A DNA stretch of 64,000 nucleotides from Campylobacter sputorum (GTDB lineage Bacteria; Campylobacterota; Campylobacteria; Campylobacterales; Campylobacteraceae): contig NZ_CP019685.1 in assembly GCF_002220775.1 (NCBI RefSeq), positions 1,054,001 to 1,118,000 on the forward strand, read 5' to 3'. The notes beneath the pieces are model-generated. The model did no database searches. It had not been told where the DNA came from and saw nothing but the letters and a program-made list of their open reading frames with translations. How positions within the stretch are numbered: position 1 is the stretch's first letter; the number at the start of each line of letters is the position of its first letter. Shown here in pieces: positions 37,779-47,846 of this stretch. Both the position numbers and the translations under genes were made by a program.

Positions 37779-38525
37779 TTATTTTCTCACCTTATCTATA
37801 CTTGCTTTTATAGCTTTTATAAAAGCAGATCTAATAGAATGCTCTTCTAGGACATTAACACCTTCTATAGTAGTTCCAGCAGGCGAACAAACAGACTCTT
37901 TTATAAGAGCTGGATGAGATTCTTTTAGTAGTGCTGATACACTTTTAAAAACACCAGCAGTAATACTATGGGATATATCTTTTTTAAGCCCTTTACTAAC
38001 ACAACCGCACGCCATAGCTTCAGCAACCAAAGCTAAATACGCCGGCGCACAACCACTTATCGCCATTGCGATATTTAACTCATCTTCACTATCAACTCTA
38101 CAAATTTCACCAAATGTAGATAAAATAACCTCATCTTCATTGTGGCAATCTTTTGAGAAAAAAGGAGTTATAGAAGATTTAAATTTAGCAGCTATATTTG
38201 GCATAGCTTTTATATATCTATTTGAAGAAATTTGATTTTTTATATCTTCAAGTGTTGATGTAGCTAAAACACTTATTACTAAATCAGCTTTTCCACTTAA
38301 AATTTGACTAACACTACCAAGAGCGTAGGGTTTAAAAGCTAATATAATAAATTTATTATTTATATCAAATTTATCTCCATAAAGCTCTGTTTTAAAACCT
38401 TGTTTTTCTAAATTTTCTAATTTTTCTCTGTTTCTGCCAACCAAAAAAACACTATACTTATCTTTTAACCCAAAAGCCATAGCAGTTGCCATAGCTCCAT
38501 TGCCAAGTATAAAAATTTCTTCCAT
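37779..38525 (-). CDS. proC: Pyrroline-5-carboxylate reductase
   Basis: Last step of proline synthesis, using NAD(P)H. At 248 residues it is somewhat short (about 270 in E. coli). The Rossmann motif ILGNGAMATAMAFGL (6-20) and the C-terminal signature SPAGTTIEGVNVLEE near 215 are intact. Four bases after fliW, so the two are co-transcribed. It has no motility role itself; the pairing seems historical. Confidence 0.93.
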   Translation of the reverse strand: MEEIFILGNGAMATAMAFGLKDKYSVFLVGRNREKLENLEKQGFKTELYGDKFDINNKFIILAFKPYALGSVSQILSGKADLVISVLATSTLEDIKNQISSNRYIKAMPNIAAKFKSSITPFFSKDCHNEDEVILSTFGEICRVDSEDELNIAMAISGCAPAYLALVAEAMACGCVSKGLKKDISHSITAGVFKSVSALLKESHPALIKESVCSPAGTTIEGVNVLEEHSIRSAFIKAIKASIDKVRK

Positions 38526-38529
38526 AAAT

Positions 38530-38919
38530 TTAATTATCTTTATTTATATAGTTAGCTATCCTATCAGCTTGTTTGTATTGAGGATAACCAACAGTATCAA
38601 GTATAACTTGAGAAATGGTATTATTTGTCATATTACAAACTATAGGAGCAACAAAATTCATAGTTGATTCTTCAAGTGGTGAATTAAGTACAACTATAAC
38701 ATAAACTCTAAGTTCGCTATTATCTTTTATATCCATAAGTTTTATATAATAATCTGGAATTTCAAAAGCATAATCTCTAAATCCATAAGGATTTATTAGT
38801 GTAAAAGTTGTTTTATCGTCCTGACTTTCTAATCTTGCAAAAAAATCGTCTATTTGAACAATTTTAGCCTTTTTTATCTGCTCAAAACCCAATATAGGAC
38901 TTTTTATATCAAAAATCAT
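38530..38919 (-). CDS. fliW: Flagellar assembly factor FliW
   Basis: Binds flagellin and the translational repressor CsrA, so that flagellin export controls flagellin translation. The 129-residue beta-barrel protein begins MIFDIKSPILGFEQIKKAKI and has NPYGFRDYAFEIPDYYIKLM (44-63) in the conserved flagellin-contact part. AAGGAGAG precedes the ATG. Paired with proC and divergent from bamD. Confidence 0.93.
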   Translation of the reverse strand: MIFDIKSPILGFEQIKKAKIVQIDDFFARLESQDDKTTFTLINPYGFRDYAFEIPDYYIKLMDIKDNSELRVYVIVVLNSPLEESTMNFVAPIVCNMTNNTISQVILDTVGYPQYKQADRIANYINKDN

Positions 38920-39021
38920 GATACTCTCCTTATAAATTTATATTATTATGTTATTCTATCATTTTTTTATCAAAAAGCATATAAATATCCCTTTTTTATA
39001 AACAAATAAAACAAAAAAGTG

Positions 39022-39027
39022 TAAAAT
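39022..39027 (+). promoter_or_regulatory. -10 box for bamD-lon
   Basis: TAAAAT preceded by GTG, 35 bases before the bamD ATG. No -35 seen. Confidence 0.45.
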
Positions 39028-39061
39028 ATGCCAAGAATTTATTTTATAAGGAAATTGCTAT

Positions 39062-39706
39062 ATGAAAATATCATATAAATATATTATTGCGATATTAATT
39101 GCATTTGTAATAACTGCATGCTCAACAAAGTCTGATGAAATTTACAACTTATCTCCAGATGCGTGGTATTCCCTGATAATAAAAGATATACGAGATAGAG
39201 ACTTAGAAAGTGCCGATAAACACTATACATCCATGCAAAGCGAACATGTCGCTTCGCCACTATTAGAGACTATTTTAATAATTCTAGCACAAGCCCATAT
39301 GGAAGATGAAGAGTATCTGCTTGCAAACTACTATTTGGATGAATATATAAAAAAATACGGGGATTATAAAAAAACAGAATATGCAGAGTTTTTAAAAATG
39401 AAAGCAAATTTTGACTCATTTATAAGACCAAATAGAAATCAAAAACTAATGGATGATACAACCGTTCAAATACAAAATTTTCTATACAAATATCCAAACT
39501 CAATGTATAGACCATTAGCTGAGACAATGTTGCTGAAATTTAATCTTGCTACGCACTATTTGGATCTACAAATAGCCGATTTATATGAAAGAACAGGCAG
39601 AGATATATCTGCTGAAATTTATAAAGAAAAGATAGATAATTCCCCTTATAAAGATACAAATTTAATACCACCAACACTTCCGTGGTATAGAAGCATTTTT
39701 GAATAG
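39062..39706 (+). CDS. bamD: Outer-membrane assembly lipoprotein BamD
   Basis: TPR lipoprotein of the BAM complex that folds outer-membrane beta-barrels. The lipoprotein signal has the box FVITAC with Cys20. The 214-residue body has TPR-like helices such as ADKHYTSMQSEHVASPLLE and LLANYYLDEYIKKYGDYKKT. Length fits the Campylobacter BamD group. AAGGAA precedes the ATG; lon follows after eight bases, an arrangement I also recall in C. jejuni. Confidence 0.92.
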   Translation: MKISYKYIIAILIAFVITACSTKSDEIYNLSPDAWYSLIIKDIRDRDLESADKHYTSMQSEHVASPLLETILIILAQAHMEDEEYLLANYYLDEYIKKYGDYKKTEYAEFLKMKANFDSFIRPNRNQKLMDDTTVQIQNFLYKYPNSMYRPLAETMLLKFNLATHYLDLQIADLYERTGRDISAEIYKEKIDNSPYKDTNLIPPTLPWYRSIFE

Positions 39707-39714
39707 GAGAAAAT

Positions 39715-42117
39715 ATGATAAGCAAGATTGAAAGTTTGCCAATGCAAATATCTGTTTTAGTAGAAGATAATATTTTTTTATATCCTTTTATGATTACACC
39801 AATTTTTATAGAAGATAATGAAAATATAGAAGCTATAAATTACGCACAAGAAAATTCTAAACCTATACTTATAACTACAACAAAGCCTCAAAATGATGGT
39901 AGTAGAGATTTTGATGATATTTTTGATTGCGGTGTTATAGGAAATATCATGAGACGCTCCACTATTCCTGATGGAAGAGTAAAAATACTTTTTCAAGGTA
40001 TTCAAAAAGGTCGCATAATCAAACAAATACAAAAAATACCATTGATAGCTGAAGTTGATGCTATAGAAGAGATTTTACCTGAGCCAAATAAGGTTGAGGC
40101 ACTTATGAATACACTTATAGAAAAAGTAAAAACGCTAAACAAATTTATAAGTTACTTTCCGCCAGAACTTCTTAAAGCTATAGAAGAAAATATAGACCCC
40201 ATAAGAATTTGCGACCTTATATCAAGCTCTCTTAGATTAAAAAAAGATTTAGCTTATGAGTTTTTTATAGAAACAAAATTTGAAAAAAAAGCTTTAAGAC
40301 TGATTGATTATATAACAGAAGAGATAAAATCTCATAAAATAGAAAAAGATATAAAAAGCAAGGTTCATTCTCGTATAGAAAAAGTAAATAAAGAGTATTT
40401 TTTAAAAGAACAACTAAAACAAATTCAAGAAGAATTAGGCACAGATAATAGCAAAGAAGAAGAAATTCAAGAATACAAGAAAAAATTAGAAACTAAAAAG
40501 AAATTTATATCAACTGAGGCTTATAAAGAGATAAAAAAACAAATAGATAAGCTATCTCGCCTTCACCCAGATTCAGCTGATGCTGGAATGGTACAAAGCT
40601 ACCTTGACTGGACACTTGAAGTGCCTTTTGAAAAAATCTCAAAACAAAAATCTAGCATAGCACAAGTCTCAAAACAGCTAAATAAAGATCACTACTCTTT
40701 AAAAAAACCAAAAGAAAGGATAGAAGAGTATTTCGCTTTAAGAGAGCTGATAGAAAAAAGAAAAAGTGACAATAAATTAAATAACGGCGCCATAATATGC
40801 TTTGCAGGACCCCCTGGCGTTGGTAAAACCAGTCTTGCAAATTCAATAGCAAAAGCATTAAAAAGAGAACTTATACGCGTAGCTCTTGGTGGATTAGAAG
40901 ATGTAAATGAGCTTAGAGGGCATAGAAGAACTTACATTGGCGCAATGCCTGGTAGGATAGTTCAAGGTTTCATAGAAGCAAAACAGATGAATCCTGTAAT
41001 GGTTTTAGATGAGATAGACAAGATAGGAAACGGACATAGGGGCGATCCAAGTGCTGTGATGCTTGAAATTTTAGATCCTGAGCAAAATTCTAAATTTAGA
41101 GACTATTATCTAAATTTTGACATAGATCTTAGCAAAATTATATTTATAGCAACAGCAAATGATGTGAGCATGATACCGCCAGCCCTTAGAGATAGAATGG
41201 AGTTTATTTTTCTTAGCTCCTATACACCGCAAGAAAAATTTGAAATAGCTAAAAAATACTTAATACCACAAGAAATACAAAAACACGCCCTAAGCACAAA
41301 AGAGATAATTTTTCAAAATGACGCGATAGAACTTATCATAAGTGAATACACAAGAGAGAGCGGTGTTAGAAATTTAAGGAGAAAAATAGCAGATATTCTA
41401 AGAAAAGTAGCCAAAAATATAGTTTTAAGCGACAATGAGATTAAAAAAACAACCATAACAAAAGCAAAAGTTAAAGAGTATTTAGAAAAGAAAATTTTTG
41501 AAATAGATGAGATTAAAAGAGCCCCGCAAGTTGGCATAGTAAATGGTCTTGCTTGGACTAGTGTTGGCGGGGATGTGCTTAAAATAGAAGCGATAAAAAT
41601 ACGCGGCAAAGGACTACTTCAATTAACTGGGCAACTTGGCGATGTTATGAAAGAATCGGCTCAAATTGCATATAGTGTTGTAAAAGTTTTAATAGATGAA
41701 AAATATCTAAAAGTCCCAAAAACCCTTATTCCAAAAACACAAGATGAAAAAAATGATGATGAAATTTACCACAAATATGACCTTCATCTACATGTCCCAG
41801 AAGGTGCAACTCCAAAAGATGGTCCGAGTGCTGGAATAACTATAGCCACAGCAATTGCTTCTATTTTTACAAACCAAAAAATAAGATCAGATGTTGCAAT
41901 GACAGGTGAAATAACATTAAGCGGCGATGTATTGCCAATAGGCGGTTTAAAAGAAAAATTAATTGCAGCCCATAAAGCTGGTGTAAAATTGGCTCTAATT
42001 CCTCAAAAAAATTACGATAGAGACTTGGATGAAATACCAGATGAAGTTAAAAAAGCTATAGATATACAACCAGTTAAACATATAAGAGATGTATTAAAAT
42101 ACGCTTTTACAAAGTAA
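39715..42117 (+). CDS. lon: ATP-dependent protease Lon
   Basis: Hexameric AAA+ protease that removes misfolded and some regulatory proteins. The 800 residues carry the N-terminal LON domain, a coiled coil (about 215-300), Walker A GPPGVGKTS (about 364), Walker B VMVLDEIDKIG (about 427) and the protease dyad Ser705 (PKDGPSAGI) and Lys748 (GLKEKLIAA). Typical single-chain LonA. Co-transcribed with bamD. Confidence 0.97.
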   Translation: MISKIESLPMQISVLVEDNIFLYPFMITPIFIEDNENIEAINYAQENSKPILITTTKPQNDGSRDFDDIFDCGVIGNIMRRSTIPDGRVKILFQGIQKGRIIKQIQKIPLIAEVDAIEEILPEPNKVEALMNTLIEKVKTLNKFISYFPPELLKAIEENIDPIRICDLISSSLRLKKDLAYEFFIETKFEKKALRLIDYITEEIKSHKIEKDIKSKVHSRIEKVNKEYFLKEQLKQIQEELGTDNSKEEEIQEYKKKLETKKKFISTEAYKEIKKQIDKLSRLHPDSADAGMVQSYLDWTLEVPFEKISKQKSSIAQVSKQLNKDHYSLKKPKERIEEYFALRELIEKRKSDNKLNNGAIICFAGPPGVGKTSLANSIAKALKRELIRVALGGLEDVNELRGHRRTYIGAMPGRIVQGFIEAKQMNPVMVLDEIDKIGNGHRGDPSAVMLEILDPEQNSKFRDYYLNFDIDLSKIIFIATANDVSMIPPALRDRMEFIFLSSYTPQEKFEIAKKYLIPQEIQKHALSTKEIIFQNDAIELIISEYTRESGVRNLRRKIADILRKVAKNIVLSDNEIKKTTITKAKVKEYLEKKIFEIDEIKRAPQVGIVNGLAWTSVGGDVLKIEAIKIRGKGLLQLTGQLGDVMKESAQIAYSVVKVLIDEKYLKVPKTLIPKTQDEKNDDEIYHKYDLHLHVPEGATPKDGPSAGITIATAIASIFTNQKIRSDVAMTGEITLSGDVLPIGGLKEKLIAAHKAGVKLALIPQKNYDRDLDEIPDEVKKAIDIQPVKHIRDVLKYAFTK

Positions 42118-42118
42118 T

Positions 42119-42146
42119 AAATTTGACCTTTTTCAAGGTTAAATTT
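42119..42146 (+). terminator. Stem-loop after lon
   Basis: AAATTTGACCTT, four-base loop, AAGGTTAAATTT: a 12-base stem with one G-T pair, starting two bases after the lon stop. It lacks a run of T, so it may end lon transcription poorly or serve as a 3' mRNA stabiliser. Confidence 0.5.
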
Positions 42147-42210
42147 ATGCTAAATTGCAAAAAAATATAAAAATTTAGTATAATTAAACAAATTTTAATA
42201 AATACAAAGA

Positions 42211-42222
42211 TATAATTATAAT
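42211..42222 (+). promoter_or_regulatory. Tandem -10 boxes before tRNA-Phe
   Basis: TATAAT occurs twice back to back (42211-42216 and 42217-42222), the nearer one ending 10 bases before the tRNA. No clear -35. Confidence 0.55.
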
Positions 42223-42232
42223 TCTTTTTCGT

Positions 42233-42308
42233 GGTTAGATAGCTCAGTCGGTAGAGCAGCAGACTGAAAATCTGCGTGTCGGCAGTTCGATTCTGCCTCT
42301 GACCACCA
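42233..42308 (+). tRNA. tRNA-Phe (anticodon GAA), CCA encoded
   Basis: A 76-base cloverleaf. Acceptor stem GGTTAGA pairs with TCTGACC (one T-G pair), D-arm AGCTCAGTCGGTAGAGCA, anticodon loop CTGAAAA with GAA, T-arm GGCAGTTCGATTCTGCC, discriminator A and genomic CCA at 42306-42308. The only tRNA I find in the window. Confidence 0.97.
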
Positions 42309-42730
42309 TTTATCATCTCCATACAAATCAAATATTTTATATCAAGCAATTATAAATAAAAGCACATAATAAAGCAAGTTTTTTGTCAAATAAGATATTT
42401 ACAAAATTACACATTTTCTAAATTTATTCTTTAATTAAAAAACTACTTTTATTTATATATTTATAAGCTAGCCAATACATCATTATTTACTATGAAAATA
42501 CCAAAAAGACTTATAAATTAGAGTCTAAATACTTTAACTATTTTTACATATAAAATAATTTTACTTTATAAAATACAATAAAACGATAGCTTTAAATAAT
42601 ATAAAATTAAGAAAAAACAATGTATATTACTATGCGTATATTTTTTATTATTTTATTATAAATAATAAATTTAATATTTAAATAAACTTTAAAAATACTT
42701 TATGTAAGTTATATGTTAATTAGGAAAGAA
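42309..42730. other. 422-base AT-rich gap without a gene
   Basis: No open frame of note and no RNA gene seen. It holds an AT-only inverted repeat at 42644-42669 (TTTATTATTT, six bases, AAATAATAAA) about 60 bases before the symporter gene, which might be an operator or just AT chance. The ribosome-binding site AGGAAA of the symporter is at 42723-42728. Confidence 0.5.
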
Positions 42731-44068
42731 ATGAAAACACTCACAAAAAAATCTCGCACCATAAAACTATTAACTAATTTGGCTTTTTGGGTTGTATTTG
42801 GGATAATTGCTGGTATATTGCTTGGTATAATAAATCCCCCGCTCGCAGAATCACACATAGTAAAACAAGGCGCAGTAATATTTATCAAAGTACTTAAAAT
42901 GATGATAGGTCCTATAATTTTTCTAACCATAGTCTCTGGTATAGCTGGGCTTCATAGCCTAAAAGAGCTTGGTTCGATTGGGCTAAAGGCCTTCATATAC
43001 TTTGAAGTTGTTTCAACTCTTGCCCTTGCGATCGGTATAGTTGTTCCAAAAATTTTACAACCAGGGTCTGGAATGAATTTAAAGATAGAAAATTTAGATA
43101 CCAAGGGTGTTGATAAATTTATAACTCAATCAAAAAATATTGCCTTAGATCCAAATGCAAGCCCAATAGAAAATATGTTTAATGAAATTTGGCACATTTT
43201 AAAAGGTGCTGTACCATCTGATCCAATTACGCCTTTTATTACCGGAAATACCATTCAAGTGTTATTTATGGCTATTGTAACTGCGTTTATTATATCATTT
43301 TTATCACATAAGCACAAAGATATTATCATGAAACCAATTACCAGTTTGCAGCACATTGTGCTTAAAATTCTAAGCATTTTTATGTGGTTTAGTCCTATTG
43401 CTGCATTTTCGGCAATGGCTTATCTAATTGGTCATTTTGGATTAAATACACTATGGGGCATGATAAACTTGCTTCTTGTTATGCTATTTTCTTGTTGTTT
43501 ATTTATTTTTGGAATACTTGGCATCATTTGTTACTTTGCAAAAGTTAATATATTTAAATTTATGCGTTTTATCTCAAAAGAAGTTCTTATAGTTTTTGCC
43601 ACAAGCTCAAGTGAAACCGCACTTGCTCCACTTATGCAAAAACTAGAAAAAGCAGGTATTCAAAGAGGCTCTGTCGGATTAATAATACCAACTGGCTACT
43701 CATTTAATCTAGATTGTACAAATATATATTTAGCCATGAGTGTTATTTTTCTTGCACAAGCTTTTAATATTGATTTATCATTTATGCATTTACTTATGAC
43801 ACTGCTTATTTTGATGATTACAAGCAAAGGCGCAGTAGGTGTTACTGGTTCAGGGTTTATTATCTTAGCAGGAACACTTTCTGCACTAGACATAATACCA
43901 GTAGCAACAGTTGCTGTTTTACTTGGAGTTGATAAATTTATGAGTGAAATGCGTGCTGTTGGAAATCTATGCGGTAATGCCGTTGGCTGTTTAATTGTTT
44001 CAATATGGGATAAAAAAGTTGATTTAACTAAATTTAGATATGCTCTAGATCATCCAAAAGAATTTTAA
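42731..44068 (+). CDS. Dicarboxylate/amino acid:cation symporter
   Basis: Secondary uptake transporter of the DAACS (GltP/DctA) family, bringing glutamate, aspartate or C4-dicarboxylates in with H+ or Na+. I start at the ATG at 42731 (445 residues) because AGGAAAG lies before it; an ATG at 42713 covers that site. The serine-rich hairpin FATSSSETALAPLMQ (about 295) and the motif VIIPTGYSFNLDCTNIY (about 322-338), with TSKGAVGVTGSGF in the second hairpin, form the substrate site. It stands alone after tRNA-Phe. Which substrate cannot be settled from sequence. Confidence 0.9.
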   Translation: MKTLTKKSRTIKLLTNLAFWVVFGIIAGILLGIINPPLAESHIVKQGAVIFIKVLKMMIGPIIFLTIVSGIAGLHSLKELGSIGLKAFIYFEVVSTLALAIGIVVPKILQPGSGMNLKIENLDTKGVDKFITQSKNIALDPNASPIENMFNEIWHILKGAVPSDPITPFITGNTIQVLFMAIVTAFIISFLSHKHKDIIMKPITSLQHIVLKILSIFMWFSPIAAFSAMAYLIGHFGLNTLWGMINLLLVMLFSCCLFIFGILGIICYFAKVNIFKFMRFISKEVLIVFATSSSETALAPLMQKLEKAGIQRGSVGLIIPTGYSFNLDCTNIYLAMSVIFLAQAFNIDLSFMHLLMTLLILMITSKGAVGVTGSGFIILAGTLSALDIIPVATVAVLLGVDKFMSEMRAVGNLCGNAVGCLIVSIWDKKVDLTKFRYALDHPKEF

Positions 44069-44154
44069 TTTGATATCAACAAAAAGCGTTATGCAAGTAG
44101 CTATTTAAAATACCATTATAAAAATACAAAATGATTGTTTAAATATTTTTTAGA

Positions 44155-44160
44155 TATAAT
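44155..44160 (+). promoter_or_regulatory. -10 box for the fliL-pgsA run
   Basis: TATAAT after a six-T run (TTTTTTAGA), 33 bases before the fliL ATG. It looks like a plain sigma-70 promoter; I see no sigma-28 (TAAA-N15-CGATAT) or sigma-54 (GG-N10-GC) signal here. Confidence 0.6.
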
Positions 44161-44193
44161 GTCAAGATTAAATAAAAAATTTAAGGAATTATG

Positions 44194-44733
44194 ATGGCCG
44201 AAGAAGAAAAAGAAGAGAAAAAAGAAAAAAAAGGCGGTAGCAAAAAAGTAATTTTAATAATCGTAATAGCATTATCTTTTATAATTTTACTTGTATTAGG
44301 AGTTATTGTCGGACTTATGCTATCTTCTCATCCAGAACAAGAAGTAGCAGTTGAAACAAAATCCGATTCACACAAAACACAACCGGTACCAAAACCAAAT
44401 ACATCTGTAAGATACAGCGATTTTATGAATATTGGCGTAATGTATCCAATGGATCAATTTGTTGTAAATTTGCTAAGTGAAAGCGGTTCTAGATACCTAA
44501 AAACTTCAATAGATTTTGAACTTAGCATAGAAACTTTAACACCAGAAATGGATAAGAAAAAATCCATAATAAGAGACATTGTTATACGCTCACTTTCATC
44601 TAAAACCATCGAAGAAATCAGCACAACAAAAGGTAAAGAGCGATTAAAAGATGAAATAGTTGGGAAAATAAATGAAATTTTAACAGATGGCTATATAAAA
44701 AATGTATATTTCACGGATTTTATCATCCAATGA
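44194..44733 (+). CDS. fliL: Flagellar basal body protein FliL
   Basis: Single-pass inner-membrane protein that surrounds stator units and supports torque. I prefer the ATG at 44194 (179 residues) because AAGGA is six bases away; the ATG at 44191 is an alternative. A very charged cytoplasmic start (AEEEKEEKKEKKGGSKK) is followed by a membrane helix (about 19-42) and a periplasmic stomatin-like domain with YLKTSIDFELS near 107. It heads a run of housekeeping genes and overlaps acpS by four bases. Confidence 0.92.
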   Translation: MAEEEKEEKKEKKGGSKKVILIIVIALSFIILLVLGVIVGLMLSSHPEQEVAVETKSDSHKTQPVPKPNTSVRYSDFMNIGVMYPMDQFVVNLLSESGSRYLKTSIDFELSIETLTPEMDKKKSIIRDIVIRSLSSKTIEEISTTKGKERLKDEIVGKINEILTDGYIKNVYFTDFIIQ

Positions 44734-45080
44734 TAGGAATAGATATCATTGCCATAAAAAGGATATCTGATTTAAAACTAAAATATGGTGATAAGTTTTT
44801 ATATAAATTCTTAAATAAAGATGAGATAAACATAGCAAAAAGCGAAGCTACAATGGCTGGCTTTTTTGCCGCAAAAGAAGCTTTTGCTAAAGCTTTAGGA
44901 TGTGGCATAAGCAAGGAATTTTCTTTTCACGATGTTGAAATTTACAAAGATAGCAATGGTGCTCCATTTTTAAAAATAGCTCAAAAAATTAAATCAAATT
45001 TTGATATACAAAACGCAAGCTTAAGCATAAGCCACGATGGTGGTTTTGCCATAGCTGCTGTTATTTTACAAAAAAAATAA
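44730..45080 (+). CDS. acpS: Holo-[acyl-carrier-protein] synthase
   Basis: Transfers 4'-phosphopantetheine from CoA to apo-ACP. The 116-residue trimeric PPTase has IGIDIIAIKRI (2-12) with the Mg-binding Asp4 and FFAAKEAFAKALGCGI (about 47-62) with the Glu. Overlaps fliL by four bases and murJ by one. Confidence 0.95.
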   Translation: MIGIDIIAIKRISDLKLKYGDKFLYKFLNKDEINIAKSEATMAGFFAAKEAFAKALGCGISKEFSFHDVEIYKDSNGAPFLKIAQKIKSNFDIQNASLSISHDGGFAIAAVILQKK

Positions 45081-46480
45081 TGCTAAAACATTTTTTTACA
45101 AACAGCTTTGGTATACTATTTTCAAGAATTTTAGGCTTTTTAAGAGACATGCTAACAGCTGCGGTTTTAGGTGCTAGTGTATGGAGTGATATATTTTTTA
45201 TAGCGTTTAAATTACCAAATCTTTTTAGAAGACTTTTTGGTGAAGGTGCATTTACGCAGGCTTTTTTACCAAATTTTGTATCAACAAATAAAAAAGGTCT
45301 TTTTAGCATAGAAATTTTACTTAAATTTCTATCTTTTATCCTACTTTTAAGTCTTACTGTTATGCTTTTTGCTCCACTTTTTACAAAGGCTTTAGCTATT
45401 GGTTTTGATAAAAATATGATAGACTTAGCAGTTCCGCTTGTAAAGATCAACTTCTGGTATCTTAGCTTTATTTTTTTAGTAACTCTTTTTGCTTCTATGC
45501 TCCAATACAAAGGGCATTTTGCAACAACTGCTTTTTCAACTGCACTTCTTAATATTTCTATGATTTGTGCACTATTGCTATCTTATGGAAATGATCAAAA
45601 AACTGCGGCATATTATCTAAGTTATGGCGTGGTTATTGGCGGATTTTTACAGGCGCTAACCCACATAATAGCACTTAAACACATAAAAATGCTGCGTATT
45701 TTACAAGGTGGTTTTATTAAATTTAAAAAAGGGCTTAGAACTAAAACTGATGGTTTTTGGAAAAATTTTTATCATGGAATTATAGGCTCATCTTCAGCAC
45801 AAATTGGTGCTTTTATAGATACTTGGTTTGCTAGTTTTTTAGCAACTGGTAGCATTAGCTATTTGTATTATGCAAATAGAATTTTTCAACTCCCCTACTC
45901 TCTTTTTGCCGTAGCCTTAACAACAGCTGTTTTTCCAAAAATTAGCAGACAAATCAAAGTAAATTCATATGAAAATGCACTAAATTTAATGAGTAAATCA
46001 TTTCATTTTTTACTTGCATTTTTACTTTTTTCTAGCATTGGTGGCATAATGCTTAGTTATGAAATTACTTGGCTGTTATTTCAAAGAGGCGAATTTAATT
46101 CACAAAATACCAAAGAATGTGCTCAAGTTCTTAGTATGTTTATGATTGGACTTATTGCCTTTGGGTTAGCAAAACTTTTTTCTTTATGGCTGTATGCAAA
46201 AATGCAACAAAAGTTAGCAGCAAAAATATCTATATACAGTCTTTTGATAAATTTGATTTTTTGCCTTTTACTGATAAAACCTCTTGGTGCTGCTGGACTT
46301 GCACTTGCTAGCTCTATTTCGGCGTTTTATCTGCTTTTTATGAATATTAAGATTTTTTCGTTTAATAATTTTTTGGCTATAATAAGTGCTAAGAAAATTT
46401 TAATAATTTTTGCACTTTGCGTGTTAGAAATATTGATATTATTAGTTTTTAAGGGTTTTGTAGATGGTTATATACGATAG
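45080..46480 (+). CDS. murJ: Lipid II flippase MurJ
   Basis: MOP-family flippase moving lipid II across the inner membrane for cell-wall synthesis. The 466 residues give about 13-14 membrane helices, with the N-terminal [20 protein letters not shown] (9-28) and [20 protein letters not shown] (47-66), which carry the family's essential arginines. Overlaps acpS by one base and cysS by 17. Confidence 0.94.
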   Translation: MLKHFFTNSFGILFSRILGFLRDMLTAAVLGASVWSDIFFIAFKLPNLFRRLFGEGAFTQAFLPNFVSTNKKGLFSIEILLKFLSFILLLSLTVMLFAPLFTKALAIGFDKNMIDLAVPLVKINFWYLSFIFLVTLFASMLQYKGHFATTAFSTALLNISMICALLLSYGNDQKTAAYYLSYGVVIGGFLQALTHIIALKHIKMLRILQGGFIKFKKGLRTKTDGFWKNFYHGIIGSSSAQIGAFIDTWFASFLATGSISYLYYANRIFQLPYSLFAVALTTAVFPKISRQIKVNSYENALNLMSKSFHFLLAFLLFSSIGGIMLSYEITWLLFQRGEFNSQNTKECAQVLSMFMIGLIAFGLAKLFSLWLYAKMQQKLAAKISIYSLLINLIFCLLLIKPLGAAGLALASSISAFYLLFMNIKIFSFNNFLAIISAKKILIIFALCVLEILILLVFKGFVDGYIR

Positions 46481-47846
46481 TGTCAAAAAGAAAAAAGTTG
46501 AATTTAAGCCAATCAAAAATGGTGAAGTTAGAATTTATGTGTGCGGTCCTACTGTTTATGATGACGCACATTTAGGACATGCAAAAAGTAGCGTTAGTTT
46601 TGATCTCTTAAGAAGAGTTTTCATATCACTTGGATATAAAGTTAAATTTGTAAAAAACTTCACAGACATTGATGATAAAATTTTAAAAAAGATGGATGAA
46701 AGTGGCAAAAGCTTAGAAGAAATAACATCTTTTTATATACAAAGATATCTTGATGATATGGATAAATTAAATGTATTAAGAGCCGATTTTGAGCCAAAAG
46801 CTACACAAAATTTAGATGAAATCATATCATATATAGAACTTTTGATAAAAAATAATTCAGCTTATATACTAAATGATGGCGTATATTTTGATACATCAAA
46901 AGATAAAGATTATCTATCTTTAAGCCATAAAAACGATAGCGAAGACAATATAGCAAGAGTTATCTCAAATGAAAATAAAAAAAATGAAAAAGACTTTGTA
47001 CTATGGAAATTTGATGAAAAATGGTATGAAAGTCCTTTTGGCAAAGGAAGACCAGGATGGCATACAGAATGTGTTGCAATGATAAAAAAACACCTTGCTT
47101 ATGATGATGAAACACTCATAGATATTCACGCAGGTGGTATGGATTTACTTTTCCCACACCATGAAAACGAAGCAGCACAGTGTAGATGTGCCGAGCATAA
47201 AAACTTGGCAAAATACTGGATGCATAACGGCTTTGTACAAATAAATAATGAAAAGATGAGTAAATCCCTTGGAAATAGTTTTTTTATAAAAGATGCATTA
47301 AAAATCGTATGCGGGGAAGTTTTGAGATTTTATTTAATAAGCACTCATTATAGAGCAAATTTTAACTATAATTTGCAAGATTTACTTGCAAGCAAAAAAA
47401 GGTTAGATAAAATTTACAGATTAAAAAAAAGAGTTTTAGATGTAAAGCCTAGTATGGTTGATGAGAAATTTAAAACAGAAATTTTAGAAGCACTAAGTGA
47501 TGATTTAAACTCATCTCTTGGACTTGCAACACTTGATATGATGGTAAATTCGGCAAACGAATATCTAGATAAAAACCCAAAAGATAAAAACTATAAAGCG
47601 ATAGTTTTAGCAAATTTGAACTTTTGTAGTGAAATTTTAGGTATTTTAAAAGTTGATACCACAAAGTATTTTCAATTTGGCGTGGATGATGAAACAAAAC
47701 AAAATATCTTAAATTTCATAACACAGAGAAATGAAGCAAAAAAAGAAAAAAATTATCAAAAAGCAGATGAAATAAGAGATAATTTAATAGATTTAGGAAT
47801 TTCCATTATGGATACACCAAGTGGAACTATTTGGGAAAAGCTATGA
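46464..47846 (+). CDS. cysS: Cysteinyl-tRNA synthetase
   Basis: Class I synthetase. The 460 residues have the zinc ligand Cys27 in [18 protein letters not shown], where HLGH (36-39) is the HIGH motif, the other zinc ligands near GWHTECVAM and [10 protein letters not shown], and KMSKSLGN near 265. The start overlaps the murJ end by 17 bases; the stop overlaps the ABC transporter start. Confidence 0.97.
   Translation: MVIYDSVKKKKVEFKPIKNGEVRIYVCGPTVYDDAHLGHAKSSVSFDLLRRVFISLGYKVKFVKNFTDIDDKILKKMDESGKSLEEITSFYIQRYLDDMDKLNVLRADFEPKATQNLDEIISYIELLIKNNSAYILNDGVYFDTSKDKDYLSLSHKNDSEDNIARVISNENKKNEKDFVLWKFDEKWYESPFGKGRPGWHTECVAMIKKHLAYDDETLIDIHAGGMDLLFPHHENEAAQCRCAEHKNLAKYWMHNGFVQINNEKMSKSLGNSFFIKDALKIVCGEVLRFYLISTHYRANFNYNLQDLLASKKRLDKIYRLKKRVLDVKPSMVDEKFKTEILEALSDDLNSSLGLATLDMMVNSANEYLDKNPKDKNYKAIVLANLNFCSEILGILKVDTTKYFQFGVDDETKQNILNFITQRNEAKKEKNYQKADEIRDNLIDLGISIMDTPSGTIWEKL

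Noticed and set aside
42644-42669. AT-only inverted repeat considered as a regulator site for the symporter
   Set aside because: Perfect but made only of A and T; such palindromes arise by chance in DNA of this composition. Kept only as a note.
45061-45510. 149-codon open frame antisense to murJ
   Set aside because: It lies wholly opposite murJ, has no ribosome site and its composition (many Lys, Ile, Ser) is what the antisense of a membrane-protein gene gives.
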